Shown: positions 16,003-23,831 of the stretch, piece by piece
Layout: each line of letters begins with the position of its first letter
Position numbering within the stretch: the stretch's first letter is position 1
Assembly (NCBI RefSeq): GCF_000758525.1
Contig: NZ_CP009241.1
Location: forward strand, 4,526,001-4,590,000
From: Paenibacillus sp. FSL H7-0357
GTDB lineage: Bacteria > Bacillota > Bacilli > Paenibacillales > Paenibacillaceae
Direction: 5' to 3'
Length of the DNA stretch: 64,000 bases
Translations under genes and position numbers: made by a program
Notes under the pieces: model-generated
Database searches by the model: none
What the model was told of the DNA's origin: nothing
What the model saw: the letters and a program-made list of their open reading frames with translations, nothing else

Positions 16003-16986
16003 ATGAAAGACGTCATTATTATCGGGGCAGGCCCGTGCGGGCTTTCGGCCGCAATGGAATGCCAGCGCCAAGGGCTGTCCAGCCTGATTATTGAAAAAAA
16101 CTTTATTGTCCACTCCATTTATCTGTATCCGACCAGCATGCAGTTCTTCAGTACAACCTCTTTATTGGAGATTGGCGATGTGCCTTTTACCTCACCCAAT
16201 GACAAGCCTTACCGCCATGAAGCACTCGTCTATTACCGCCGCGCCGCCGAGCAGCATGGACTCGATATTGCCGCTTACGAAGAAGCGCTCTCAGTCGAAC
16301 GTCTGGAGGACGGAAGTTTCGCTGTACATACGATCACTAAACGGGGGGAACAGCTAACCCATGCAGCCTCAAACGTGGTGATCTCCACTGGTTACTTCGA
16401 CCAGCCCAATATGATCGGCATCCCCGGGGAGGAGCTCCCTAAGGTCACGCACTATTTCGGTGAAGCCCATCCCTATACGGGGATGAAGGTTACTGTCATC
16501 GGCGGCAGCAATTCTGCTGTGGATGCGGCACTTGAGTTAATGCGGGTGGGCGCTTCCGTAGATATGGTCTACCGGGGAGCCAGCATTTCGCAGAACATCA
16601 AACCGTGGGTACGGCCTATCTTTGAAAGCATGGTAGCTAAAGAAAAGATAACGCTCCATCTGGAATCACGGGTAACCGAAATTACACCTGGTTCAGTCAT
16701 TGTTACTAAATCAAACGGTGAGACGCTTGAACTCGACAATGATTTTGTACTCGCCTTAACCGGCTTCCGCCCCAGCAGGACACTTTTGTCTTCCGCAGGG
16801 GCAATAATGGACGACGAACAGGATAAACCTGCCTATAACCCGTCCACGATGGAAACTAACATCCAGGGACTTTATGTAGCCGGTGTTATCGCCTCCGGAC
16901 GCAATGCCAATGAGGTATTCATCGAAACCGGCCGGGGCCACGGGAAGCTGATTGCAGATCACATCATTTCAAAACGGCTTACTTAG
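16003..16986 (+). CDS. ypdA: YpdA-family bacillithiol disulfide reductase
   Basis: FAD/NADPH-dependent flavoprotein that reduces bacillithiol disulfide in the cytosol. The 327-residue protein has the FAD motif GAGPCGLSA at 8-16, the NADPH motif VIGGSNSAVDAALE near 165-178, and the C-terminal GLYVAGVIASG segment that contacts FAD. As in other YpdA proteins there is no CxxC redox pair of the thioredoxin-reductase kind. CAGGAGG precedes the ATG. It sits 21 bases before the DUF441 gene, probably in one operon, and fits the bacillithiol-using lifestyle of Bacillales. Confidence 0.93.
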   Translation: MKDVIIIGAGPCGLSAAMECQRQGLSSLIIEKNFIVHSIYLYPTSMQFFSTTSLLEIGDVPFTSPNDKPYRHEALVYYRRAAEQHGLDIAAYEEALSVERLEDGSFAVHTITKRGEQLTHAASNVVISTGYFDQPNMIGIPGEELPKVTHYFGEAHPYTGMKVTVIGGSNSAVDAALELMRVGASVDMVYRGASISQNIKPWVRPIFESMVAKEKITLHLESRVTEITPGSVIVTKSNGETLELDNDFVLALTGFRPSRTLLSSAGAIMDDEQDKPAYNPSTMETNIQGLYVAGVIASGRNANEVFIETGRGHGKLIADHIISKRLT

Positions 16987-17007
16987 GATAAGGAGTGTTT
17001 CGTTACG

Positions 17008-17451
17008 ATGGATATCACCTCGCTCCTCCTGCTGGGCCTCGCAGCCCTCGGCATTATCAGCAGCAATACGCCGGTAACGATCGCAATGGTTGTGCTGCTG
17101 CTGCTGAGGGTGCTTGGACTGCAGCAGGCTTTTCCGTGGCTCGAAAAGTATGGCCTGACTGTCGGGATCATCATCCTCACCATCGGCGTGATGACTCCGC
17201 TGGCGAGCGGTAAAATATCGCTGCAAATGATCTGGCATTCGTTTTACCACTGGAAATCGCTGCTTGCCATTGGGATCGGTATCCTTGTTGCCTATTTGGG
17301 TGGGCGTGGAGCAGTGCTTATGGGCAGCCAGCCTACGATCGTTGCCGGCCTGCTGATCGGCACGGTTATCGGTGTCGCTTTTTTCAAAGGCGTACCCGTA
17401 GGTCCGCTGATCGCGGCAGGTATCCTCTCCCTGCTGATTGGACGTGGATAA
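17008..17451 (+). CDS. DUF441 (YtwI/YeaL-like) membrane protein
   Basis: A 147-residue integral membrane protein of four or five hydrophobic helices with the family patterns [22 protein letters not shown] stretch (about 50-68) and [21 protein letters not shown] near 120-140. The function of the family is unknown. TAAGGAG lies before the ATG, 21 bases after the ypdA stop, and a strong terminator follows at once, so the two genes probably form one transcript. Confidence 0.88.
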   Translation: MDITSLLLLGLAALGIISSNTPVTIAMVVLLLLRVLGLQQAFPWLEKYGLTVGIIILTIGVMTPLASGKISLQMIWHSFYHWKSLLAIGIGILVAYLGGRGAVLMGSQPTIVAGLLIGTVIGVAFFKGVPVGPLIAAGILSLLIGRG

Positions 17452-17467
17452 TGGTTTAAAGATGGAG

Positions 17468-17515
17468 ACAGGCAGGCCACTCTGCTCACTATGAGCGGAG
17501 TGGCCTGCCTGTTTG
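17468..17515 (+). terminator. Strong intrinsic terminator after the DUF441 gene
   Basis: A stem of about 20 pairs starting ACAGGCAGGCCACTC pairs with GAGTGGCCTGCCTGT; only three Ts follow, but the stem is very stable and may serve both strands. Confidence 0.75.
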
Positions 17516-17538
17516 GTATGTCGGGATGCGGATGAAGC

Positions 17539-18108
17539 TTATAAACCTGTTCCCTCAACCCGGTATTTTTCCTCGAGTTCTGAGCGGTAATGGGGGTCAT
17601 AGCGAATGAGCTTGGGAAGTGAGCAATCGACCATTCCGCTGTCGCTGCCGTCCGGATGAGTGCTCGTTGGCTCAGTTAGGGCCTGTTCTTTGACTCTTCT
17701 AATGACCTCCTCGTCTATTTCTACCGTTTCCTCATCCACACTTTCTGCATCAACAATGCTAAGCGGGACGAGCACTGTTTTACAGATCTCCATGCCACAG
17801 TGATCTATGAATGACACATGAATGCTCAAGCTGACTAAGCCGCAATCCATAGGCTGGATTGTATAGATCCCTAATAAAAGGTCATTTGGTATTTCGGGCT
17901 GCTCAATAATGACTCTGCCACTGGTATCCTGTGGATAGCCCTTTGCTTTCCCGTCCCAATGGATCCCTGATGGAAGCTGCAGTTCAAGTACCGCTTGCTT
18001 CCCTCCGCCAAGTGGCTCCAAATGGACCCAGAGGTGATTCATTCCCTCTTCATTCTCCAGCACAGACTTTGCAAGACGCACCTCGATCGTGATTGCCGCT
18101 CCAGTCAT
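17539..18108 (-). CDS. Hypothetical protein coupled to a MerR regulator
   Basis: A 189-residue protein that I do not recognise. The first 120 residues look beta-rich and soluble (strands such as ITIEVRLAKS and GLVSLSIHVSFID), followed by a charged helical segment (VDEETVEIDEEVIRRVKEQ near 126-144) and a polar tail. Its start overlaps the MerR stop by four bases, so the two proteins are made together. It may modulate the regulator or share its signal; nothing in the sequence decides this. Confidence 0.65.
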   Translation of the reverse strand: MTGAAITIEVRLAKSVLENEEGMNHLWVHLEPLGGGKQAVLELQLPSGIHWDGKAKGYPQDTSGRVIIEQPEIPNDLLLGIYTIQPMDCGLVSLSIHVSFIDHCGMEICKTVLVPLSIVDAESVDEETVEIDEEVIRRVKEQALTEPTSTHPDGSDSGMVDCSLPKLIRYDPHYRSELEEKYRVEGTGL

Positions 18109-18524
18109 GGGGTGTTGCCTCCCTTCAGCAGCCGGTTCACCGTTTCAACCAGCTCGGACTTTAGTTCTGCAGATATGCGCGGACTAACCATAAGCATCAC
18201 ATCTTCATTAATGACTAGGGTCTCATTGCGGAAAATATGCTCCGTTTGGTAGAAACGCAGACGATCGCCAATCTTAGCCACTTCCTCCTCAGGCAATCCC
18301 GCAAGCTTCTCTTGAATATCTGCCAGACTCTCCCCGCTTTTGGACAAGGTGAGGATCGCCCGCAAATATTCCAGATGCCGGTCGGTATAGACCCGTTTGT
18401 TGCCGGATAATTCCAGCGGTGGCAGAAGCCCGATTTGCGTATAGTACCGTATCGTTCTTAGATTCATATCCGGCTCTTCTCTCTGAAGAAGTTCGGCAAG
18501 CTGTTTGCCGGTATAGGTATTCAT
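18105..18524 (-). CDS. MerR-family transcriptional regulator
   Basis: A 139-residue DNA-binding protein. The N-terminal winged helix (about 1-70) contains NLRTIRYYTQIGLLPP at 21-36 and NKRVYTDRHLEYLRAI at 42-57, as in MerR proteins, followed by a dimerisation helix. The C-terminal part is short and lacks the Cys ligands of metal sensors. A 20-bp perfect palindrome lies at 18589-18608, about 65 bases before the ATG, next to a TATAAC -10-like box on the minus strand, which fits an autoregulated MerR promoter. The signal is unknown. Confidence 0.88.
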   Translation of the reverse strand: MNTYTGKQLAELLQREEPDMNLRTIRYYTQIGLLPPLELSGNKRVYTDRHLEYLRAILTLSKSGESLADIQEKLAGLPEEEVAKIGDRLRFYQTEHIFRNETLVINEDVMLMVSPRISAELKSELVETVNRLLKGGNTP

Positions 18525-18588
18525 CCAACCATCCTCCCGTTCGCAAAAATGATTTAAACTTCCGACATCAGTTACACTTCACTGTTAT

Positions 18589-18608
18589 AGTTACAGTATA
18601 CTGTAACT
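18589..18608. promoter_or_regulatory. 20-bp perfect palindrome, probable MerR operator
   Basis: AGTTACAGTATACTGTAACT is fully self-complementary and is followed on the minus strand by TATAAC. MerR proteins bind dyads between -35 and -10; a weak TTGAAT lies on the far side. Confidence 0.6.
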
Positions 18609-18625
18609 TAAATTCAAATGCAAAG

Positions 18626-18650
18626 AAAAAGCGGTTCCCGAAGGAACCGC
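18626..18650 (-). terminator. Intrinsic terminator of the ABC exporter gene
   Basis: On the minus strand GCGGTTCC-TTCG-GGAACCGC is followed by TTTTTC, 18 bases past the exporter stop. Confidence 0.85.
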
Positions 18651-18667
18651 ATAGCAGTAAACACTAT

Positions 18668-20416
18668 TCAAGCATCCAGCCGTTGTACATTGAACAGCCG
18701 GGCGTAACTTCCGTCAAGCGCCATAAGCCCTTCGTGGGTCCCCCGCTCGGTGATCTCTCCATTCTCCAGCACAACAATCTGGTCTGCATGGGTAATCGTG
18801 GACAGTCTGTGGGCGACAATCAGCGTTGTGCGCTCGGATGAAAGCGACTGGAGCGCCTGCTGGATCAGATGCTCCGATTCCAGGTCCAGTGCCGAGGTAG
18901 CCTCGTCAAGAATAAGCACCTTCGGGTCCTTGAGAAATACCCGCGCAATCGCCACGCGCTGTTTCTGGCCTCCCGACAGCTTCACCCCCCGCTCTCCTAC
19001 CTCAGTATCATAGCCATCAGGAAGCTGCATGATGAAATCATGCGCGTTAGCCGCCTGTGCTGCGGAGACAATTTCCGCCTCACCAGCCGCCGGATTGCCG
19101 AAGAGAATATTCTCGCGCACCGAACCGCTGAACAGGAAATTATCCTGCAGTACCATGCCGACAGTCCGCCGCAGACTCTCCTGCGTCAGCCCCCGGATAT
19201 CATGCCCGTCCATTCGCAGATTGCCTTCACTGATATCATAGAACCGCGGGATCAGACTGATTAGAGAGGACTTTCCCCCGCCGCTCATCCCTACAAAGGC
19301 CACCGTCTGTCCGGGGTTTATCCGCAGATTAATATCCTTCAGCACATATTCGTTCTCATCGCCATATTTGAACCATACCTGATCGAACTCTATATCTCCT
19401 GTCGGATTGTTCAGCGGCTTTGCTCCAGGCTGATCGACGATATCGTAAGGTTCGTCCAATAGCTCCATGACCCGCTCCAGCGATGCGGAGGCCTGAGTCA
19501 ACACGGTGGAGGAATTAATCAGCCGCCGCAGCGGGGCATACATCCGGTCCAGGTAACCGAAGAAGGCAACAAAGGTACCCAGCGTCAGATTGCCGTGTAT
19601 CACCTGATATCCCCCATAACCGATCACAAGCAGCGGGGCGATGTCCGTTAAGGTATTGATAATAGCAAAAGTAACGGCGTTCCAGCGCGTTTGGGCCATC
19701 GCCTTTTCCAGAAACTTGCCGTTGATAGCCTCAAATTGCTTCTGGTCCACCCGCTCCATCGTGAAGCTGCGGATAATCGCAATGCCCTGAATCCGCTCAT
19801 GCAAATAGCCTTGAATCGCTGCCAGCGCCTGGGAACGGTCCTTGGTCAGCAGCTTGAGCCGCTTATAAAGTGTGTTCACGGCAATGCCGTACAGCGGCAG
19901 GATGGCTATGGATACGAGCGCCAGCACCGGATTGAGGTAGAACATGAAACCTAGTGCAAAGACGAGCGTGAACATATCCAGCCAGACGTTCATCATCCCG
20001 ACTTCCACGAGATTCTTTGACTGCTCCACATCATTGATGAATCTGGATATGGCCTCGCCTACCTTTGTATTCTGATAGTAACGCAGTGACAGGCGCTGCA
20101 AGTGGCTGTACAGCTTGTTGCGCATGTCGAACAGCACTTTGCTTGTGATCAGCTGTGCAAAATACTGACGGAAATACTCAACAGGACCTCTGACAATGAC
20201 AAACAGGAATAATGCGCCTCCGAGGATATACATCAGTTTCGAGACGCGTTCCGCGACAGTCAGTACGGAGTTGCTCAGAAGATCATCCACCACATATTTC
20301 AGAATCAGCGGCAGTGTTAGCGGAATGCTAAATTTGATCATGCCGATAATCAGCGTCAGCACAATCCATTTCATATAAGGCCGGACAAAAACAAAATAAG
20401 ATTTCCATTGTTTCAC
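18668..20416 (-). CDS. ABC exporter, fused permease-ATPase (MsbA/YgaD-like)
   Basis: A half-transporter that should work as a homodimer to export lipids or drugs. In the 582 residues, six membrane helices span about 15-320 and the ATPase about 340-580: Walker A GMSGGGKSS at 376-384, signature LSGGQ at 480-484, Walker B LILDEATSALD at 501-511 with an intact catalytic Glu, and the switch His in VAHRLS near 535. Size and layout fit YgaD/BmrA-type exporters. It stands alone; the MerR gene beyond its terminator could control it but no operator is visible here. Confidence 0.9.
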   Translation of the reverse strand: MKQWKSYFVFVRPYMKWIVLTLIIGMIKFSIPLTLPLILKYVVDDLLSNSVLTVAERVSKLMYILGGALFLFVIVRGPVEYFRQYFAQLITSKVLFDMRNKLYSHLQRLSLRYYQNTKVGEAISRFINDVEQSKNLVEVGMMNVWLDMFTLVFALGFMFYLNPVLALVSIAILPLYGIAVNTLYKRLKLLTKDRSQALAAIQGYLHERIQGIAIIRSFTMERVDQKQFEAINGKFLEKAMAQTRWNAVTFAIINTLTDIAPLLVIGYGGYQVIHGNLTLGTFVAFFGYLDRMYAPLRRLINSSTVLTQASASLERVMELLDEPYDIVDQPGAKPLNNPTGDIEFDQVWFKYGDENEYVLKDINLRINPGQTVAFVGMSGGGKSSLISLIPRFYDISEGNLRMDGHDIRGLTQESLRRTVGMVLQDNFLFSGSVRENILFGNPAAGEAEIVSAAQAANAHDFIMQLPDGYDTEVGERGVKLSGGQKQRVAIARVFLKDPKVLILDEATSALDLESEHLIQQALQSLSSERTTLIVAHRLSTITHADQIVVLENGEITERGTHEGLMALDGSYARLFNVQRLDA

Positions 20417-20540
20417 AGATGGTTACGCCCTTTCTCTTCACCTTGTTGACTGGGTACTGTTGACATTTGCGCTCCACAGTGTTTTTATATTTTTAAGTCC
20501 ATAAGTACGATTGCAGTACCTGAACTTCAGGAGGATAACG

Positions 20541-21056
20541 ATGTCTAGACAATTTGTGACAGAAGCGGTCATGATGGCAATTTATGGCCAGCTTCTCATC
20601 CCGCAAAGCCCTGTAGAATATATAGTGCCCTATACAACCATCATGGAATTGTATGAACTGCGGGACAGTGACGAGCCGTTAATGAACCGGGCGGATGATG
20701 ATCAGCACGTCAAATTGAAGATCCGTGAACTGATCGCCTATTTCGAGGAACCGCTCAATTCCAAGAAGATCAACCGCTGTCTGGCTGTTCCATGGGCCAA
20801 GAGCTCCGGCATTCTGCTCGGAGGGCAGGCACAGATCACCATCATCAACAGCATTGATAATGCTACATACGGAGAGCTGTTTGATCCGATCGAAACCGAG
20901 CTGCTGCTCTCTTCCCAGCGTGAGAAAGTACCGATTCTGACCGACCAGTTCGAGCTTATTCAGCGCATCATCGAAGGCGGAGTCCCCGTCCAGGTGTATG
21001 ACATTGATGACTTTGATTTCGCTATGGAGGAAGAGACCTTCCGCAGCTCGCCCTAA
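20541..21056 (+). CDS. Hypothetical protein
   Basis: A 171-residue soluble protein with no motif I can name. It has a helical N-terminus (TEAVMMAIYGQLLIPQ), a charged middle, and alternating strands near 100-160 ending in an acidic tail. I choose the ATG at 20541, six bases after AGGAGG; the open frame reaches back to 20511 without an RBS. I believe close homologues occur across Paenibacillus, which is from memory. A terminator follows, so it is a single-gene unit. Confidence 0.6.
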   Translation: MSRQFVTEAVMMAIYGQLLIPQSPVEYIVPYTTIMELYELRDSDEPLMNRADDDQHVKLKIRELIAYFEEPLNSKKINRCLAVPWAKSSGILLGGQAQITIINSIDNATYGELFDPIETELLLSSQREKVPILTDQFELIQRIIEGGVPVQVYDIDDFDFAMEEETFRSSP

Positions 21057-21118
21057 TGACGTTTTAGGATTTATAGGCCCAACCTTATAGATTCTTGTAT
21101 CCGTAAATTCTCTTTCTG

Positions 21119-21150
21119 AAAAAGCCCCTGCCTTTTGGCAAGGGCTTTTT
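21119..21150. terminator. Bidirectional intrinsic terminator
   Basis: GCCCCTGCC-TTTT-GGCAAGGGC (one mismatch near the loop side) is flanked by AAAAA and TTTTT, so it can stop the plus-strand gene and the convergent HesB-like gene. Confidence 0.8.
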
Positions 21151-21197
21151 CAGATAGTAACCTGTGCTGTAGCATAACCAGTCTGCACTGGGTAGAA

Positions 21198-21515
21198 TTA
21201 CTGCTGCACTCCACCGGCCACCGGCAGTAACTCATACTGGTAGTCGATATCATCCTCAGCCTCCACATAGACAATGGATAGGCTGTATCCCTCCATATAC
21301 CACAAGTCCTGCTCTTCCATATAAAAAATCAGGTCTCCCTGCTCAGTCTGCACAGCAGGACGTCCCGGCAGTTCGGTGGCGATTCCCAGTGAAAACCCTG
21401 GATGCAGTCCTCCTCCTGAACTGTAACGGGGAAATAACCGGATATGCGCCCCTGTCTGCAGATCTAATTCCCGCTTAAACCAGGCGGCGGCTTCTGGGCT
21501 GATTACCATCTTCAT
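21198..21515 (-). CDS. HesB/IscA-like protein without Fe-S cysteines (YneR-like)
   Basis: A 105-residue single-domain protein of the Fe-S biosynthesis (HesB-like) superfamily. It begins MKMVISPEAAAWFKREL and has the family beta layout with RLFPRYSSGGGLHPGFSLG near 28-46, but lacks the three conserved cysteines of true A-type carriers, as in Bacillus YneR. The ATG at 21515 is chosen for GGGAGGAG 9 bases upstream; the frame remains open to 21566. The role of these Cys-less members is unknown. Confidence 0.8.
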   Translation of the reverse strand: MKMVISPEAAAWFKRELDLQTGAHIRLFPRYSSGGGLHPGFSLGIATELPGRPAVQTEQGDLIFYMEEQDLWYMEGYSLSIVYVEAEDDIDYQYELLPVAGGVQQ

Positions 21516-21626
21516 GTCTTTTAGCTCCTCCCGTTTCTTCTTATCATACTGAAAAAAAGTCCTCATTCCAAATTATCGCAACGTATTTTATCATACTGCT
21601 AATTCGAAATTTGTTCAAAATTATAT

Positions 21627-21656
21627 TTGACAATTCTTAACGGCGGATGATAAACT
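21627..21656 (+). promoter_or_regulatory. Promoter of the bmrCD-like leader
   Basis: TTGACA at 21627-21632 and TAAACT at 21651-21656 with 18 bases between. It would give a transcript that starts about 50 bases before the leader ORF. Confidence 0.5.
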
Positions 21657-21713
21657 CTGAACATAACGAAGCGTCTTCAAGTTATTACCAAAACTAAGGA
21701 AAGGGTGAGCGCG

Positions 21714-21806
21714 GTGTTTAACCTTGTTAAAGTTGATTTTTATACTATTGTCGGCAACTGTACACAACTGAATACCAAAGCAGCCCAAGTAGTGGAAAGC
21801 ACCTGA
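21714..21806 (+). CDS. Leader peptide of the bmrCD-like operon (BmrB-like)
   Basis: A 30-codon ORF with a GTG start behind AAGGAAAGGGTGA. The peptide starts MFNLVKVDFYTIVGNC and ends in VVEST; it has no signal sequence. Its TGA stop lies inside the 5' arm of an RNA hairpin (21801-21844), which is followed by a second hairpin, an alternative pairing and an intrinsic terminator before the exporter genes. In Bacillus subtilis the bmrCD exporter is preceded by the leader gene bmrB, whose translation controls a terminator; the arrangement here is the same in kind. Sequence homology to BmrB was not tested. Confidence 0.6.
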   Translation: MFNLVKVDFYTIVGNCTQLNTKAAQVVEST

Positions 21807-21947
21807 AGAATCATGTATGTAACGCGTACATCTTGATTTCAGGTTATGCAAGTCTCTTCCATGTCTCTGTGCTGTCTTAGCACCGTGGACATGATAACTG
21901 CTGTATATCACAGGCATATCATCCGTTTTCGGATGATATGCCTTTTT
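21801..21947 (+). promoter_or_regulatory. Transcription attenuator of the bmrCD-like operon
   Basis: Four elements are visible in order. Stem 1: ACCTGAA 21801-21807 with TTCAGGT 21838-21844, overlapping the leader stop. Stem 2: CATGTC 21860-21865 with GACATG 21888-21893, plus GTGCT/AGCAC inside. Terminator: GGCATATCATCC 21913-21924 with its complement 21931-21942, then TTTTT. An alternative pairing of GGA..TGATA (21887-21896) with TATCATCC (21917-21924) would break both stem 2 and the terminator, acting as an antiterminator. Ribosome position on the leader would select between them. Confidence 0.65.
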
Positions 21948-22028
21948 GTATGCTGTTAAGAGCTGAACCACTATTCGCACCATTCCAACAGCCGGCAATC
22001 AATTCAATACGAAAGGAAGGGATTTCCC

Positions 22029-23777
22029 TTGTTCTCCGTTCTCCGAAATCTCGGTTGGTTCTTCCGCCGGGAGAAAAGGCGCTACACAGTAGGCCTGATT
22101 TTATTAATTGTAGTTGGTGTGCTTGAACTGCTGCCTCCTCGTCTGCTCGGCAATGCCATTGACGAGATCGTACGCGGCTCGATAACCGCCGGTTCCCTAA
22201 TGAAGTATATTGGCCTGATCGTCCTCATGCTTCTAATTATTTATTGGATCACCTACATATGGATGCATAAGCTGTTCGGGGGTTCCAACCTTGTGGAGCG
22301 TCTGCTCCGCTCCCGCTTTATGAATCATCTTATGACGATGACGCCTTCCTTCTTCGAGCGCAACCGTACCGGTGACCTCATGGCCCGGGCAACCAATGAT
22401 ATCCGTGCCGTATCGGCAACCGTCGGCTTCGGGATGCTGACTCTGGTGGATTCAACGGTTTACCTTACCGTTGTGCTGCTGGCCATGGGCTTTCTGGTCA
22501 GCTGGAAGCTGACACTCGCGGCAGTGCTGCCGCTTCCGCTGATCGCCATCGCCATGATTTACTATGGCAAGGCCATTCATGACCGGTACAGCCTGGCACA
22601 GGATGCCTTCGGAGATATGAACGACCAGGTACTGGAATCCGTATCCGGTATTCGCGTGATCCGGGCCTACGTACAGGAACGTATGGACGAGAAACGATTC
22701 TCCGACATTACGGAGGATGTATACCGCAAAAATATGGCGGTAGCCCGCGTTGATGCCTTTTTTGAACCAACGATCCGCTTTTGTGTGGGACTAAGCTATA
22801 TTATCGCGCTTACCTACGGCATTTATCTTGTATTCCGCAATCAAATTACACTTGGAGATTTGGTTTCCTTCAATATGTATCTGGGGATGATCGTGTGGCC
22901 GATGTTCGCGATCGGTGAGCTGATCAATATTATGCAGCGCGGCGGAGCATCCCTTGAACGGATCGATGAGACGCTGAATTCCCGTCCTGATGTTGAGGAT
23001 ATTGCTCATCCGGTTCCGGTTGAATACCCGACCCGTATTGAGCTAAAGGATGTAACGTTCCGTTACCCTACTTCGACCATCGACAATCTAAGCGGCGTCA
23101 GCTTCTCCCTCTCCCAGGGACAGACGCTCGGGGTAGTCGGACGCACAGGCAGCGGCAAATCAACCTTGCTGAAACAGCTGCTTCATGAATATCCGTCCGG
23201 TAAAGGTGACATCCTGATCTCCGGTGTGCCGATTGGGCAAATTGCCCTCGACCGCCTGCACGGCTGGATGGGTTATGTGCCGCAGGAGCAAATTCTGTTC
23301 TCCAAATCGGTTCGTGAGAACATCCAGTTCGGGTACAATAATGCCAGCGACGAACGGATTATGGAAGCCATCACGGCAGCGGCTTTCCAGAATGACCTCG
23401 GTACCTTGTCTGACGGCCTGGATACCTTAGTGGGTGAACGCGGTGTCTCTCTTTCCGGAGGCCAGAAACAGCGCGTCTCGATCTCCAGAGCCTTTATCGC
23501 AAATCCCGATATTCTGATCCTGGATGATGCGCTTTCTGCCGTTGACGCACGTACAGAAGCCAAAATTATCGAGAACATCCGCTCGGAGCGTGCCGGCAAA
23601 ACCACGCTGATCTCCACTCACCGTCTCTCTGCTATTGAGCATGCCGATCTGATCGTTGTACTGGATAACGGACATATAACAGAGCGGGGCACGCATCAGG
23701 AGCTGCTGAACATGAACGGCTGGTATCGTGAGCAGTTCGACCGCCAGCAGGTGGAGAACAATTTAACGAATGAATAA
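22029..23777 (+). CDS. bmrC: Heterodimeric ABC multidrug exporter subunit, BmrC-like
   Basis: One half of a two-gene multidrug exporter. The 582-residue length agrees with BmrC (585). Six membrane helices (about 20-300) precede the ATPase domain with Walker A GRTGSGKST near 368-376, signature LSGGQ near 477 and Walker B LILDDALSAVD, where the usual catalytic Glu is Asp. That substitution is characteristic of the degenerate-site subunit in heterodimeric exporters such as BmrCD and TM287/288. The start is TTG behind AAAGGAAGGG. The partner gene follows 54 bases later. The upstream attenuator should make expression depend on leader translation. Confidence 0.9.
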   Translation: MFSVLRNLGWFFRREKRRYTVGLILLIVVGVLELLPPRLLGNAIDEIVRGSITAGSLMKYIGLIVLMLLIIYWITYIWMHKLFGGSNLVERLLRSRFMNHLMTMTPSFFERNRTGDLMARATNDIRAVSATVGFGMLTLVDSTVYLTVVLLAMGFLVSWKLTLAAVLPLPLIAIAMIYYGKAIHDRYSLAQDAFGDMNDQVLESVSGIRVIRAYVQERMDEKRFSDITEDVYRKNMAVARVDAFFEPTIRFCVGLSYIIALTYGIYLVFRNQITLGDLVSFNMYLGMIVWPMFAIGELINIMQRGGASLERIDETLNSRPDVEDIAHPVPVEYPTRIELKDVTFRYPTSTIDNLSGVSFSLSQGQTLGVVGRTGSGKSTLLKQLLHEYPSGKGDILISGVPIGQIALDRLHGWMGYVPQEQILFSKSVRENIQFGYNNASDERIMEAITAAAFQNDLGTLSDGLDTLVGERGVSLSGGQKQRVSISRAFIANPDILILDDALSAVDARTEAKIIENIRSERAGKTTLISTHRLSAIEHADLIVVLDNGHITERGTHQELLNMNGWYREQFDRQQVENNLTNE

Positions 23778-23831
23778 ATGATGAGCATAGGCTTTTTGAA
23801 GCTCCCTAAAAACGTTTAGGAGGTGTCACCG

